Shown piece by piece: positions 17,666 to 28,796 of a stretch of DNA of 59,224 nt. Below the pieces are notes generated by a model. The model ran no database searches and was not told the origin of the DNA. It worked only from the letters and a program-made list of their open reading frames with translations. Both the position numbers and the translations under genes were made by a program. Source of the stretch: Symbiodinium natans (lineage: Eukaryota; Sar; Dinophyceae; Suessiales; Symbiodiniaceae). The DNA is taken from positions 65,001 to 124,224 of the forward strand of contig CAJNDS010000499.1 in the NCBI GenBank assembly GCA_905221605.1, in the 5' to 3' direction. Position 1 is the first letter of the stretch. Each line of letters starts with the position of its first letter.

Positions 17666-18780
17666 ACCCTAAATCAACACAAAAGCCCCTTGAAGCTTTG
17701 TTGAAGCCTGAACCCCCTTCAAGATTTTTTTGGAAGGCTTTTGCCAGGGGGGGGTCTGGGGGGGGCACGCAGCCTCCCCCGCTTGCAAACATAGTATGCG
17801 AAAAGATGCCGCCTCTAAAAGCCACCAGTGAAGCCGTAGGAAGGGTGGGAGGCCGTTGCTAAAGGTTTGACCTTGCTTGGAACCCTACTCGTAGTTAGCG
17901 GCCCCCTCTGAGACAGCTCTCGGAGGCGTAGGAGTGCTTGGTTCTGTGTTTGCTTTGTAGCTGGGGCTCCTTAGCATTGCGCAGTTCCTTGTAAGCGCAC
18001 GCTTGCAAGAAGAATCCATTGCTTGCTTTGGATTTCAGCTTTGTCAACACCGCAAGCTTGGTTTGCCTTTTAGTCTTTGTCTGTGCACACTGACTGTTGG
18101 GTACGCCCGCTCCCAACCTTCTAAAGTGACGTCAACTGTGCTCTCAGTTGTTCTGTCACTCAGTTAAGTTGGTTTGAGAACGCCCGTTCTCTGTTGCCAA
18201 CTAATTTAAATGTTTTCTACCGAGTTGTTTAGTTTAATATCTGTTGGGAACGCCCGTTTCCTTCCGCAAGCACGGTATTTTGAGTTTCTTGCGCATATGT
18301 GCAGTACGGATAGCTTCGGCGTAAGGTATCTGCATTATGTCGCAAGTGCGAATTCATTTTCACCAAACCTTTTAACTTTGCGGTGCATGTGAAGATAGGA
18401 GCATGTTTTTGCCGCAGTCTGAGATCAATGTTTGCTGTTGAACGCCGCGCATCATTCTCGATTGGCCCAAACTGCACTCGTCAGGCCCACCCGGCCGAGA
18501 GCACTACATGTTGCTGGTGTTGATTTTGCCGTCGTGGACGGGGAAGGTGGGTGTCTGTCTGTTTGTGCGCTTCCCTTGGTTAGTAAGAGCGAGAACGCCA
18601 AGGAAGTGCTTTGCGCATTGCACTGGCCTTTGTCTGCTAGTAAGAGCGTGAACGCAGCAAAGGTTAGGCCTTCGCATAATTGCCCCATTACTGAGTATGC
18701 GTGCCTCTCCCACCCGTGCAGCGTGTCAACTCTTTGCAACAGTGAAGTGCGCTCAGTACAAGTGCCATGCCCCCCAGCTA
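17666..18780. other. Intergenic; three ACGCCCG hairpins at 18096-18262
   Basis: Palindromic motifs at 18096-18117 (GTTGGGTACG-CC-CGCTCCCAAC), 18175-18190 (GAGAACG-CC-CGTTCTC, perfect) and 18245-18260 (GGGAACG-CC-CGTTTCC), spaced 69-78 bp. They match the pair at 12.47-12.57 kb. The 20-mer GAAAAGATGCCGCCTCTAAA at 17801 recurs at 22975. No gene recognised. Confidence 0.5.
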
Positions 18781-19375
18781 GTACGGGCCCTGCCGCCAGG
18801 TGCCCGCATATGCACAGGCTCGAGGTGCCCAGGCCCGTCCGGGTCAGGCGTGGCTGTAGGTGCCCGCACATGCACAGGCTCCAGGTGCACAGGCCCTTCC
18901 AGGTCAGGCGTGCTTGCAGGTGCCAGCAAATGCACAGGCTCAAAGTGCACAGGCCCTTCCGGGTCAGGCGTGCTTGCAGGTGCCCGCGCAGGCTCAAGGT
19001 GCACAGGCCCCGCCGGGTCAGGCGTGCTTGCAAGTGCCTGCAAATGCACAGGCTCAAGGTGCACAGGCCCTACCGGGTCAAGCGTGCTTGCAGGTGCCCG
19101 CATATGCACAGGTTCAAGATGCACAGGCCCTTACAGGTGCCAGCAAAGGCACAGGCTCAAGGTGCACAGGCCCTTCCGGGTCAGGCGTGCTCGCAGGTGC
19201 CCGCACATGTGCAGGCTCAAGGTGCACAGGCCCTTCCGGGTCAGACGTGCTTACAGGTGCCAGTAAGGCACAGGCTCCAGGTGCACAGGCCCTTCCGGCT
19301 CAGGCGTGCTCGCAGGTGCCCACACACTCATCAAGGTGCACAGGCCCCTCCAGGTCAGGCGTGCCCGTGGGCACC
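18780..19375. repeat. 60-bp minisatellite (CACAGGCTCAAGGTGCACAG)
   Basis: About ten units of roughly 60 bp (some shortened to 45-48 bp) with core CACAGGCTCAAGGTGCACAG, then GCCCTTCCGGGTCAGGCGTG. Because the unit is a multiple of three, long open frames exist in all three forward frames and on the minus strand; I treat them as by-products, not genes. Confidence 0.5.
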
Positions 19376-19399
19376 CGCAAATGTAGCAGATGCCACAGG

Positions 19400-19800
19400 T
19401 CCTCAGGTCTTTGTTGCAGCACATACCACCGTGGGTTTTGTTTTGGTTAGTTTTGTCAGGCGTCCCAGGCTCAGCAGATGCTGCAGGTCCGGTCTGTGGG
19501 ATCAGTTCCTATAGCAGCGCAGACCGTCGTTGGTCTTGTGCCAGGCGTCCCAGGTTCAGCAGATGCCGCAGGTTCTCATCAGGTCAGGTCCCTATTGCAG
19601 CACAAGCCACTGTGGGTCTTGTGCCAGGCGTCCCAGGTCCAGCAAATGCCACAGGTCCTCAGGTCCTTATTGCAGCATGGACCACAGTGGGTCTATTGCC
19701 AGACGTCCCAGGTTCAACAGAGTGCAGCACAAACCCCGTGGGTCTTGTGCCGGGCGTTCCAGGTTCAGTATATGTCACCGGTTCTCAGGTCCCTATGTAG
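19400..19800. repeat. ~80-bp minisatellite (GGCGTCCCAGGTTCAGCAGATG)
   Basis: About five units with GGCGTCCCAGG at about 19460, 19545, 19628, 19704 and 19755, with TTGCAGCACA and GGTCTTGTGCCA between them. Periods shrink from 85 to about 50 bp. It follows the 60-bp minisatellite, shares the CAGGTCAGGCGT element and may derive from it. Confidence 0.5.
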
Positions 19801-20640
19801 TCCAAATCACCGGGCACTTGTGCCTGGCGGCCCAAGCCCCAGGTGTGTACTGTGGAGGTTGGGATGCACCCGGGCAGTTCCCCTCTTGCGGAGCGGTGAA
19901 GGAATAAAAAGAGTTGCAGAACCAAAAGCAGGTTGGCCTGCAACTACAAAAAACCAGGTGAGGAGTCATGAGTTGTGATGATGGCCATGACAAGTGTACT
20001 CTCATTAGGTAAATCAACCGGCACGCAGGGGGCCCTTTGTGCATATGGTTCTTTCATCAGGGTTATTCTGGCCCCCGTTGTACGGAGTACCGGAATTGCC
20101 AAGAGGGGGGGGGGGGAATCCCAAAACCTGCAGTCACGCTGGGGGGCCCAAATCCTTGCCAGTTTGTGCAAGCGTGCCGGGCTAGCTGAGGTGTAGTGTT
20201 AAATATCCTTTAGTAGCATTCCCATCTACTCAAAATGCTTCCTCACATCCACTTGCCAATCATGCGCCTAGCGCTGCGGGGCTCCGCGAAGGCGTCTTGT
20301 TGATGAGCCTGGCGGGCTCGTCTGTGTGCAGCTCTGTGCGTGGTGGCAGTAGTTGGGTGTGTAGGTCTTCGCATTTAGGGTTTAGGTTTGCTGCTTAGGT
20401 TTCTGGTCTGCCCCTCATTCTTGTGACAGTGCTAGTCGCAGCATAGGGCGGAGGCCGTGTCAGTACTTACCCGGAAAGCACGAACCTGAAGCCTTTGGGC
20501 CTACGAGACCTGGGAGCAGCACGCAGATAAATCGCCAACCTAAAGCCTATGGGCTCTCCGGACCAGGGAGCAGCAGGAAGAGAGATCTCGAGCCTGAAGC
20601 TTATTGACCTGCGGGACCTGCGAGCAAGGCGGAGAGATAT
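19801..20640. other. No gene recognised
   Basis: Unique-looking sequence with a G-run at 20106-20116. 20460-20640 begins the direct-repeat style (GCCTGAAGCCT...GGGACCTG) that continues to the right. No gene supported. Confidence 0.5.
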
Positions 20641-22060
20641 CACAAGGCCAAGCAATGGACGCCGCATCTATTGACAGGCATCTTGAGCACCTTGCCTGCA
20701 GTTTCACTGCCCGGCCAGGAGGGCGCCCGCCCTCCTGCGCTGTGGCAAGCAGAAGCAGTGGGTAGACCTCTCAAACTGATGCCGCAAGGTTTTCAGAAGG
20801 CCCAGAAATGATTAGGCCTCTCAAACTGCTGTCCCAACAGTTGCCTGAAGGCCCAGAAGTGATTAGGCTTCTCAAACTGCTGCCTCAACCTTTCCTGGAG
20901 GGCTCAGAGTGACTAGGCCTCTCAAACTGCTGCCTAAACTTCTCCGGAAGGCCCAGCAGTAAGTAGGCCGCCTCTCAAGCTGCTGCCTAAAACTTCTCCA
21001 GAAGGCCCAGAAGTGATTAAGCCCCGCAAACTGCCCATTCTGTGACAGGTTTGCAGTCGCAAAAATCGGCCGCTGCGCGGGGCAGTTGAGGGACCACAGT
21101 ATCTTTAAGTTTCTGGATGCCAAGCAATGGACGCCGCATCTATTGACAGGCATCTTGGGCACCTTGCCTGCAGTTTCACTGCCCGGCCAGGAGGGCGCCC
21201 GCCCTCCTGCGCTGTGGCAAGCAGAAGCAGTGGGTAGACTTCTCAAACTGATGCCTCAAGGTTTTCAGAAGGCCCAGAAATGATTAGGCCTCTCAAACTG
21301 CTGTCCCAACAGTTGCCTGAAGGCCCAGAAGTGATTAGGCTTCTCAAACTGCTGCCTCAACCTTTCCTGGAGGGTTCAGAGTGATTAGGCCTCTCAAACT
21401 GCTGCCTAAACTTCTCCGGAAGGCCCAGCAGTAAGTAGGCCTCTCAAACTGCTGCCTAAAACTTCTCCAGAAGGCCCAGAAGTGATTAAGCCCCGCAAAC
21501 TGCCCATTCTGTGACAGGTTTGCAGTCGCAAAAATCGGCCGCTGCGCGGGGCAGTTGAGGGACCACAGTATCTGTTTCTGGATGCCAAGCAATGGACGCC
21601 GCATCTATTGACAGGCATCTTGGGCACCTTGCCTGCCGTCTCACTGCCCGGCCAGGAGGGCGCCCGCCCTCCTGCGCTGTGGCACGCAAAAGCAGTGGTA
21701 GACCTCTCAAACTGATGCCTCAAGGTTTTCAGAAGGCCCAGAAATGATTAGGCCTCTCAAACAGCTGTCCCAACAGTTGCCTGAAGGCCCAGAAGTGATT
21801 AGGCTTCTCAAACTGCTGCCTCAACCTTTCCTGGAGGGCTCAGAGTGATTAGGCCTCTCAAACTGCTGCCTAAACTTCTCCGGGAGGCCCAGCAGTAAGT
21901 AGGCCTCTCAAACTGCTGCCTAAAACTTCTCCAGAAGGCCCAGAAGTGATTAAGCCCTGCAAACGGCTGCCGGAACTTTCGCCAGAAGGCCCAGAAGGGA
22001 TGTGAGGAACTGCTGCTTCGACCTATTCCAGCAGGTCCAGAAGTGACTAGGCCTAGCACT
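20640..22060. repeat. ~470-bp tandem repeat, three copies, with internal ~60-bp subrepeats
   Basis: CCAAGCAATGGACGCCGCAT begins copies at 20648, 21120 and 21585 (periods 472 and 465). Each copy has the perfect hairpin AGGAGGGCG-CC-CGCCCTCCT, then five to six subrepeats of about 60 bp with TCTCAAACTGCTGCCT and GAAGGCCCAG. The copies are nearly identical outside small indels, so the expansion is recent. Short frames within it are by-products. Confidence 0.5.
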
Positions 22061-22341
22061 TAGCTGTGGGTCCCGCATCAGGTGTAGTCACGGGGTAAAC
22101 CGGCTTGAAGTGCTCTCAAAAAATCGGCCGCTGCGCGGGGCTCCGAGTTCTAAGGCCCCTTGACTCTCACACTTGACGCGCGGTTGGCTGCAGACCGTTA
22201 AGCAACCTTGTGGGCCTTAAACTGCACCAGGCTAAGCACGCCAAGCCGATAGGCTCCCGGTACCTGGGAAGCACACTACCCAAGTACCAGCCAGCAGCCT
22301 TTGGGGTGCGCCGTCTCAAAAATCGGCCGCTGCGCGGGGCT
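21061..22341. repeat. ATCGGCCGCTGCGCGGGGC motif, four copies
   Basis: The 19-mer, preceded by an A-run, occurs at 21065, 21534, 22123 and 22323. The first two belong to the 470-bp repeat; the last two lie outside it in different contexts (followed by TCCGAG and TGTAAG). It therefore also moves or persists independently of the tandem repeat. Confidence 0.5.
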
Positions 22342-22870
22342 GTAAGAATATGGCCTCTTGCAAGCTGCGCTCCAGGCCTGCCCTATGGCCATAGCTACGT
22401 GAGGACGCCCAGACTCACACAGCGCAGACGGCAGCATAGTGTAGCCACACTCGCCCCTTGTCTGCCCCCGCTCGTCGGGGGGGAAGGGGGCGCCTCTTCT
22501 GGCACTCTGTGTGCATTGTGCTTAGTGTGCTTGCAACTTTCTTGCCAATCTACAATGGAGTCCTGAGTGCTATTGCTACGGCCCTGGCGCTTGTGTGGGG
22601 ACTGTCTCTACGGACGCGTTGAGCAGTTTAGGTGACGGAGGTTCCTTGCCTTACGGCCTACCCATACTTTCGCTTAATGTCTGTACCAGACGTGGCGCAG
22701 CATTGCTTTGGGTGACGGGCTGCTGAGTGATTGGTGCCGGTAGGTTCTTGTTTGCATTGGTCTCACCTTGCTGGCCTTGCGTAAAGTTGTCTTGCATTAA
22801 GGGCCTCTGCGCTTGCAGTTGCTTCTTTGTTGTCTCGACTTCTTTTTCACTCGCTGGCTTGTACAGTTTG
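22342..22870. other. No gene recognised
   Basis: Mixed sequence between the 470-bp repeat and the SINE-like copy; nothing recognisable. Confidence 0.5.
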
Positions 22871-22879
22871 GCTCTCAAA

Positions 22880-22982
22880 GTAGATGTCCTTGTCTCGCAC
22901 CGAGTTTCGAGCCCCACAAGAACGGCCTACTGTGCTACTGATGTAGTAAAGAGGCGCCAGTCCAAAAAAAAAAGAAAAGATG
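22880..22982 (+). mobile_element. SINE-like copy (3' part)
   Basis: GAGTTTCGAGCCCCACAAG (B-box-like), then CTACTGTGCTACTGATGTAG, AAGAGGCGCCAGTCC and a 10-A run. It is nearly identical over about 70 bp to the insertion at 11.44-11.50 kb in opposite orientation. Left end not defined. Confidence 0.5.
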
Positions 22983-23014
22983 CCGCCTCTAAAGTGAGTG
23001 AACGTGGCGCGGAG

Positions 23015-24325
23015 CGTTGCAACTCACGGGTTTCGCAGATAAGCAGTGCGACAGGTTTTGCAGACAAGCAGGAGGGTTGAGGGGACTGTGCTTGTGTGAG
23101 AAGTTTCACAGGCGTTGCAGATGAGCAAGGGAATTGAGAGGACTGTGCTTGTGTGACAGGTAGGGGGACGGGTTTCGCAGGTGCGACAGGTTTTGCAGAT
23201 ATGAGAAGTTTCACAGGCGTTGCAGATGAGCAAGGGAATTGAGAGGACTGTGCTTGTGTGACAGGTAGGGAGACGGGTTTCGCAGATAAGCAGTGCGACA
23301 GGTTTTGCAGATAAGCAGGGGGGTTGAGGGGGCTGTGCTTGTGTGAGAGGTTTGACAGGCGTTGCAGGTATGCAGGCGACTTGAGAGGACTGTGCTTGTG
23401 TGACAAGTAGGGGGCCGGGTTTCGCAGATAAGCAGTGCGACAGGTTTTGCAGATAAGCAGGGGGGTTGAGGGGACTGTGCTTGTATGAGAAGTTTCACAG
23501 GCGTTGCAGATAAGCCAGGGAATTGAGAGGACTGTGCTTGTGTGACAGGTAGGGGGACGCAAAGGGGCAGGTTTTGCAGATAAGCAGGGGGGTTGAGGTG
23601 GCGGTGCTTGTGTGAAAGGTTTCACAGGCGTTGCAGATAAGCAGGGGGGTTGGGGGGACTGTGCTTGTGTGACAGGTAGGGGGACGGGTTTCGCAAAAGG
23701 CAGAGGGGCTGTGCTTGTATATCCCCAGACTGTGCTTGTGTGAGAAGTTTCACAGGCGTTGCAGATAAGCAAGGGAATTGAGAGGACTGTGCTTGTGTGA
23801 CAGGTAGGGGGACGCAAAGGGGCAGGTTTTGCAGATAAGCAGGGGGGTTGAGGTGGCTGTGCTTGTATGAAGGTTTCACAGGCGTTGCAGATAAGCACGG
23901 GTAGGGGGACGGGTTTCGCAAAAGGCAGAGGGGCTGTGCTTGTATATCCCCAGATAAGCAGGGGGGTTGAGGGGACTGTGCTTGTATGAGAAGTTTCACA
24001 GGCGTTGCAGATAAGCAAGGGAATTGAGAGGACTGTGCTTGTGTGACAGGTAGGGGGACGGGTTTCCAAATAGGCAGAGGGGCAGGTTGGGGGTTGAGGG
24101 GGCTGTGCTTGTATGAGAGGTTTCACAAGCGTTGCAGATAAGCAGCGGGGCTGGGGTGGCTGTGCTTGTGTGACAGGTAGGGGGACGGGTTTCGCAAAAG
24201 GCAGAGGGGCTGTGCTTGTTTGACAGGTTTCCAGATAAGCAGGGCGGTTGGGCGGACCTTGCTTGTATGATAGATTTCGCAGATGAGCAGGGGTTGGGGG
24301 GACTGTGCTTGTATCACAAGCCGGC
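23015..24325. repeat. 1.3-kb compound tandem array
   Basis: Two alternating blocks: A, GCAGATAAGCAGGGGGGTTGAGGGGACTGTGCTTGTGTGAGAAGTTTCACAGGCGTT, and B, GCAGATGAGCAAGGGAATTGAGAGGACTGTGCTTGTGTGACAGGTAGGGGGACGGGTTTCGCA, shuffled with deletions over roughly 20 blocks; quoted cores are GACTGTGCTTGTGTGA and GTTTCACAGGCGTTGCAGAT. A 399-codon minus frame (Ser/Thr/Pro/Cys-rich) crosses it but is a by-product of the repeat. Confidence 0.5.
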
Positions 24326-24354
24326 CCCCCCTACCTGTCCAGGGAACCAGCCCC

Positions 24355-24490
24355 TAGTTCTCAATTTCGGGTTTAGGTCGAACTTTAACTTTAGCGTTTG
24401 GAGCTTTTGGGGGTTAAGGTTTTAAAGTTTGGGGAGTAGGGATTCAGAGTTTAGGGTTTTGGGATTTAGGGTTTAGAGTTTAGAGTTGTG
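24355..24490. repeat. Degenerate TTTAGGG telomere-type patch
   Basis: GTTTAGGGTTTTGGGATTTAGGGTTTAGAGTTTAGAG with less regular TTTAGG/TTTGGGG units before it. G-strand orientation on +, opposite to most other patches to the right. Confidence 0.5.
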
Positions 24491-24564
24491 AACTGCACCT
24501 GTTCGCTTGCAATGCTACAGCAACATTTTACACCTCCTTTTTGAAGCTCTTTGTGTTCGGCAAA

Positions 24565-24810
24565 GGCTGAAAAAAAGACATTCCGGGGTCCGGAAAAAGA
24601 AGCGGGGTCGGTCACAAGACGCTGCGGGGTTGAGAAAAAGACGGTCGTTCCTTCTTTGACGGCTGCGAACAGGGTCGTCAGAAAGACATTTGTTTTTTTT
24701 GGGCCCCGTAACGAGGCCTGGAAAAAGACCGAGGCCAAAAAAAAGACTTTCCGGGGTTGAAAAAGGTCGCGGGGTCGGAAAAAAGACATTCCGGGGCCAG
24801 GAAAAAGAGA
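24565..24810. repeat. Degenerate AAAAAGACNTTCCGGGG repeat
   Basis: Seven or more AAAAAGAC units with CCGGGG(T/C)(C/T)GG spacing of about 20-35 bp. No gene. Confidence 0.5.
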
Positions 24811-25149
24811 AGCCCTCGACAGAACATTCCGTGTGCAGGTGTGGTTCAAAGCATGCAAGAACGTCATGTGTACAACCAGACTTGTGACGTGGTGAGGAAG
24901 TGTGCTTGTGGACGGTGGGTGCACATTCACCTGTCTACCCCTTGCTCGGCAGGATCCCCGCTAAAGAACTTCACGAAGATTTGTGAGCCTTCGCCTGCTG
25001 ATGTTGAGTGGGATAGCGTGATGAAGTCGGCAGTGCACTGTCTCAGCCTTGCGAACCGCACTCTGTGCTCTTTCAACACGGCACGAATTCTGCCACTACT
25101 GTCTACCACGACCTCTTCGTGTTCTGAGAGAGGGCTGTTTCACCGTAGG

Positions 25150-25303
25150 ATCGATTGTGGTTGCTTTGCTTTCTTTTGGGTGTGGTGTTTTGTTTGGTTT
25201 GCTGTGTTGCTCCTCCATGTAGCTCGGCCGTCTCACCTCGTCGCAACAGACCGGCCCACTGTGCTGCTGATGTGGTGAAGGGGCGTCCGCTTCAAAAAAA
25301 AGA
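25150..25303 (+). mobile_element. Diverged SINE-like copy
   Basis: GGCCCACTGTGCTGCTGATG, then TGGTGAAGGGGCGTCCGCTTC and an 8-A run. It is about 80% like the copies at 11.5 and 22.9 kb, and is preceded by a similar TTTGCTTTCTTTTGGGTGTGG tract. Confidence 0.5.
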
Positions 25304-25628
25304 ACGCCTGGAACTGAGCCCGCTCGCCCCGCAATGGCCAAATTGCACGCAAGTCTGACAATGAGGGGAGACCGCATGTCTCTGGTCTACAAAAACACCA
25401 CTTTTGGGGATGTTACGACAATAGCCGGCAGGAACTCCCGCATGAAGAGCAGGCCACAACGACGTGTCCTTGTTTTGAACACAGGCCGCAAGGCGCTGCA
25501 ATGCCTCCAAGGAATATGGTTGATTGTGTTTGGTTAAGGTTTCGGGTTTAGGGTTGGAAGGTTTGTCAGAGTTTAGGCTTTTTGGTTTGGGTTACTACAT
25601 GTACTTGTTCATGTATTTCATAAACTAT

Positions 25629-25643
25629 GCATTTTGGCTCGAG
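25629..25643 (+). other. Possible relict spliced leader
   Basis: GCATTTTGGCTCGAG differs from the leader's GCCATTTTGGCTCAAG by one missing C and one A>G. An 8-A run follows about 135 bp downstream (25769-25776). It could be a small retroposed transcript, but it is weaker than the 11.08-kb match. Confidence 0.5.
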
Positions 25644-25814
25644 TGTTGTGCTTGCTAGCGTCATGTCTTTGGTGTCTAGAAAAGAATAGTTGCAGTTCCC
25701 ACCGGTTCAGAAGTGGAAGCGAGACACAGGGAGTTTGGGGCATCTCGGGATGGGACACGAGCCCCCTACTTTGAAAAAAAATGCCAAAATGTAAAGTATA
25801 GAGATCAAAAGATG

Positions 25815-25828
25815 TATATGTATATGTG

Positions 25829-25861
<33 letters not shown>

Positions 25862-26345
25862 TTTTATCTATGTGTATATGTATATGTATGTGTATATGTG
25901 TATGTAACATGTAACATGTAACGTGTAACATGTAACATGTAACATGTAACATGTAACATGTAACATGTAACATGTAACGTGTAACATGTAACATGTAACA
26001 TGTAACATGTACTATGTACTGTAATATGTAATATGTAATATGTAATATGTAATATGTAATATGTAATATGTAATATGTAATATGTAATATGTAATATGTA
26101 ATATGTAATATGTAATATGTAATATGTAATATGTAATATGTAATATGGAATTGTAATATGCATAATGTATATAGTGTATAATGTATAAGGTATATTGAAT
26201 ATTGTATATGCATATGTATATGTATCTGTACCTGTATATGTATCTGTATATGTATATGTATATGTACAAGTATATTCTATGTCTATGTCTATGTCTATGT
26301 CTATGTCTATGTCTATGTTTATGTCTATGTCTATGGTTATGTGTA
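25815..26345. repeat. Mosaic of related hexamer/heptamer satellites
   Basis: In order: (TATGTA)n 25815-25905, (TAACATG)n 25905-26010, (TAATATG)n 26020-26145, TATATG/CTGTAT mix to 26275, then (TCTATG)n 26277-26335. Adjacent arrays differ by one or two bases per unit. Confidence 0.5.
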
Positions 26346-28790
26346 CGTAGCCGCTAGTCACTCGCTTACTTCTCACGTTGCATCATTTGCAAAAAACTTT
26401 GTGTGTGACCGCTTGCCTTCACCCGCTGCCTTATTGATGCCGGCTCCTAGTGCTCAGTCAATGATGAAGTGAGGGTGGGGGGGGTGATTAAATCACAAGA
26501 AGGTAAGGGTAGCGAACATTAGGGGTTTGATTGCGTTGTGTGAAGCACAAAGACGTTGGACTGGATGTGCTCAAGTTTCCCAACCCCCCTACGGGGGAAC
26601 GTTATAACAACTAGCACCGCAGCAATGGCTTCGGCAAATGTCACTGACAGCCCGCCCTTGGCTTGGAGCAGTGCAGGGTCTGCGGTGTTCTACGTCGGCT
26701 TCAAGACAGAAAAAAGTTACAGGTCGAGGCATGGTATTCTTGACATTTTTTTTTTGGGTGTTTGGGGTGGGATTGTAGAGGCACGAGAGGGCTTCATTTA
26801 ACTTGAGGCTGCCCGATCTCGTGCGCCTGCCGCAAAAGACGCATCCTGTTTTCACGTCTGCGCTATTCCGTTTGAGGAAGATCTGCGAACCTGGAGGAAG
26901 CGGCTTGCTGCTGCGCTGGCATGTTTTCCACGACGTTGCGTCTCTTTCAAGTTCTTGATGTTTTCGGGGTTTGAAGAGCACAGACGTCGAGGACACCTGC
27001 CTGCTCGACGCCTACTCGCTTTTTTGCTTCCAGAAGTTCGAATTTGGTAAATTGACGTTATCTCTTGTGCAAGCATGCGTGGCAGGCTACCTTTGTTCCA
27101 GGCAGAGAACGATGGTGACAAGGGTGGTCGCACGGGCCCTGAGTTGGCATGGGGTATGCTGTTGTTACCAAACCCCCCAGTTTGGAATTCTCCCGGAACA
27201 AGGTGCCGTGATCTACATCCTGCTGCTCCTGTACATGCTTCCGGGCAGACATAAAGGGGTATTAGGGATTGTTCGGGGTTAGGAGGGGCATGATTGTATG
27301 ATGCTCGGAAGTCCGCGGGCCAATCCCATTTTCACCCAAGAACTTGACTTGACGAAGCAGCCATGTCTGCAACTCCCAGCGCAAAGACCAGAACACCCAT
27401 AACTGAATCGCTGAGCCAGCGTTGCGTTTGCCATGGCCCGTCGGCACTGTTGTGAAATGTTGTGCAGAAGCCCGCCTGGCCAAATCCTCCCGAAAGAACA
27501 AAGAATGCAAAGTTCCCCCAACACGTTTGATTCCAGTTGTTTGATTTTTTTCAACAAACTTTGATTTTCACATACGACCGACGACTGCTCGCTCAGACCC
27601 TTGCTCCCCCGAATGAGTCCTTTGCAGCCAGGTTCATGGGTGTGGGCACTGTCGCCGACTGCTTCATGAACGCCGGGCGGCCCAAATTGGACCTCTACGG
27701 GTCTGAGGGTTCTGAAGGTTTTGTTCCAGATTAAGGCTTCAAGCTTCGTCTGCAGAAAGTTTTTGCAAGCTTAGGTAGATCTACAGAACCGAAGTTTGGA
27801 GCTGTGGAGCTGCGTAAGTTCCATGCGCGCATTGGCTTCTTGACACCGCCTCCTGCTATCCCGCGATGATTCGGTTCAGCTGTTTTGTTTTCTCCCAATT
27901 TCTTCCAGGAACTCCCCCCTTCCCCGCATGAACACACCCCATTCACAAGCCCGACCTTCACCCTGACCACGGAACCAACATCATTAATTACCTACCTTGA
28001 AGACCGACCCGAAATGAAACCCCACAGGCTGTCGAAAAGATCATCAGTCAGAAAAAGCCGCTCGCCAAAATCATGAACGGGGGTCATAGGAAGGGCTTTA
28101 GAGTTTAGGGTGAAAGTGTTATTGGATTCCATGGAGAACCAGCTACATCCAGCATTCGCCCTCGTTTCCTGCTTGTAGCCCCCCCGATGCCGTGAATTCT
28201 TTCGCAGTTACTTTGATAGTCAGCTGGCCGGCTTCATTCTATCACTAAGCTATTCATACATTTTGACGGTCTTGTTTGTGGCGCTTCTCGTGGTGTGTTG
28301 CTCTCAGTTCAGGGCAGAAGAAGAAGCTTAGGTTCGGAGCTTTGGGTGCGGCTTCAGACATCCCACTGTGCACCCTGAAAGTTGCTAGGACTCGCGCTCT
28401 TGGTCCTTAGCAGGGTTTAGGGTGACGTTGGGGGCGTTTGGTGGTGCTTCTTGGATTTTGAGTTCCCTGGGAGGTTTCTCTTGAAAGTTCGGTTGGGCTG
28501 CTTGCGTGAAGGGTCTTGGGAGAAGAGCCCAAGGCCTGGCCCTCAGCTCTGCAACCCCACAACCGAAAAAACAAACATTGTGAGCCCAACTTGGTGTTTC
28601 AACAACTCTTGCGCCCGTCAGGCGAAAGCAGATCAAGCCCACGGGCGCCCGTGAGCGTTGGGTGACCTACCTAGCCCGGGGCCCAGGCGGCTTTGAGGCC
28701 CCAGAGCCACAGTAAACCGGAGCCTCGCGTTGCTTCAAGTGTTCGGGGCCCTCGCGGCTCGGGGCGAGGGCCCCTCAGGCTCCTTTCACG
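26346..28790. other. Low-repeat DNA, no gene resolved
   Basis: Several open frames under 140 codons occur on both strands without recognisable domains. The 27960-28080 stretch has a coding-like piece ('ETPQAVEKIISQKKPLAKIMNG' style composition), and 28099-28112 has TTTAGAGTTTAGGG. No gene model is justified. Confidence 0.5.
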
Positions 28791-28796
28791 GAGGTG

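Noticed and set aside
18432-19514. 360-codon forward ORF (and overlapping 189-, 196- and 201-codon frames)
   Set aside because: Created by the 60-bp minisatellite, which keeps every frame open; no unique domain.
22927-24126. 399-codon minus ORF
   Set aside because: Entirely within the compound tandem array; other frames there are also open in pieces.
25707-26376. 168-170-codon minus ORFs rich in Tyr/Thr/His
   Set aside because: Translations of hexamer and heptamer satellites.
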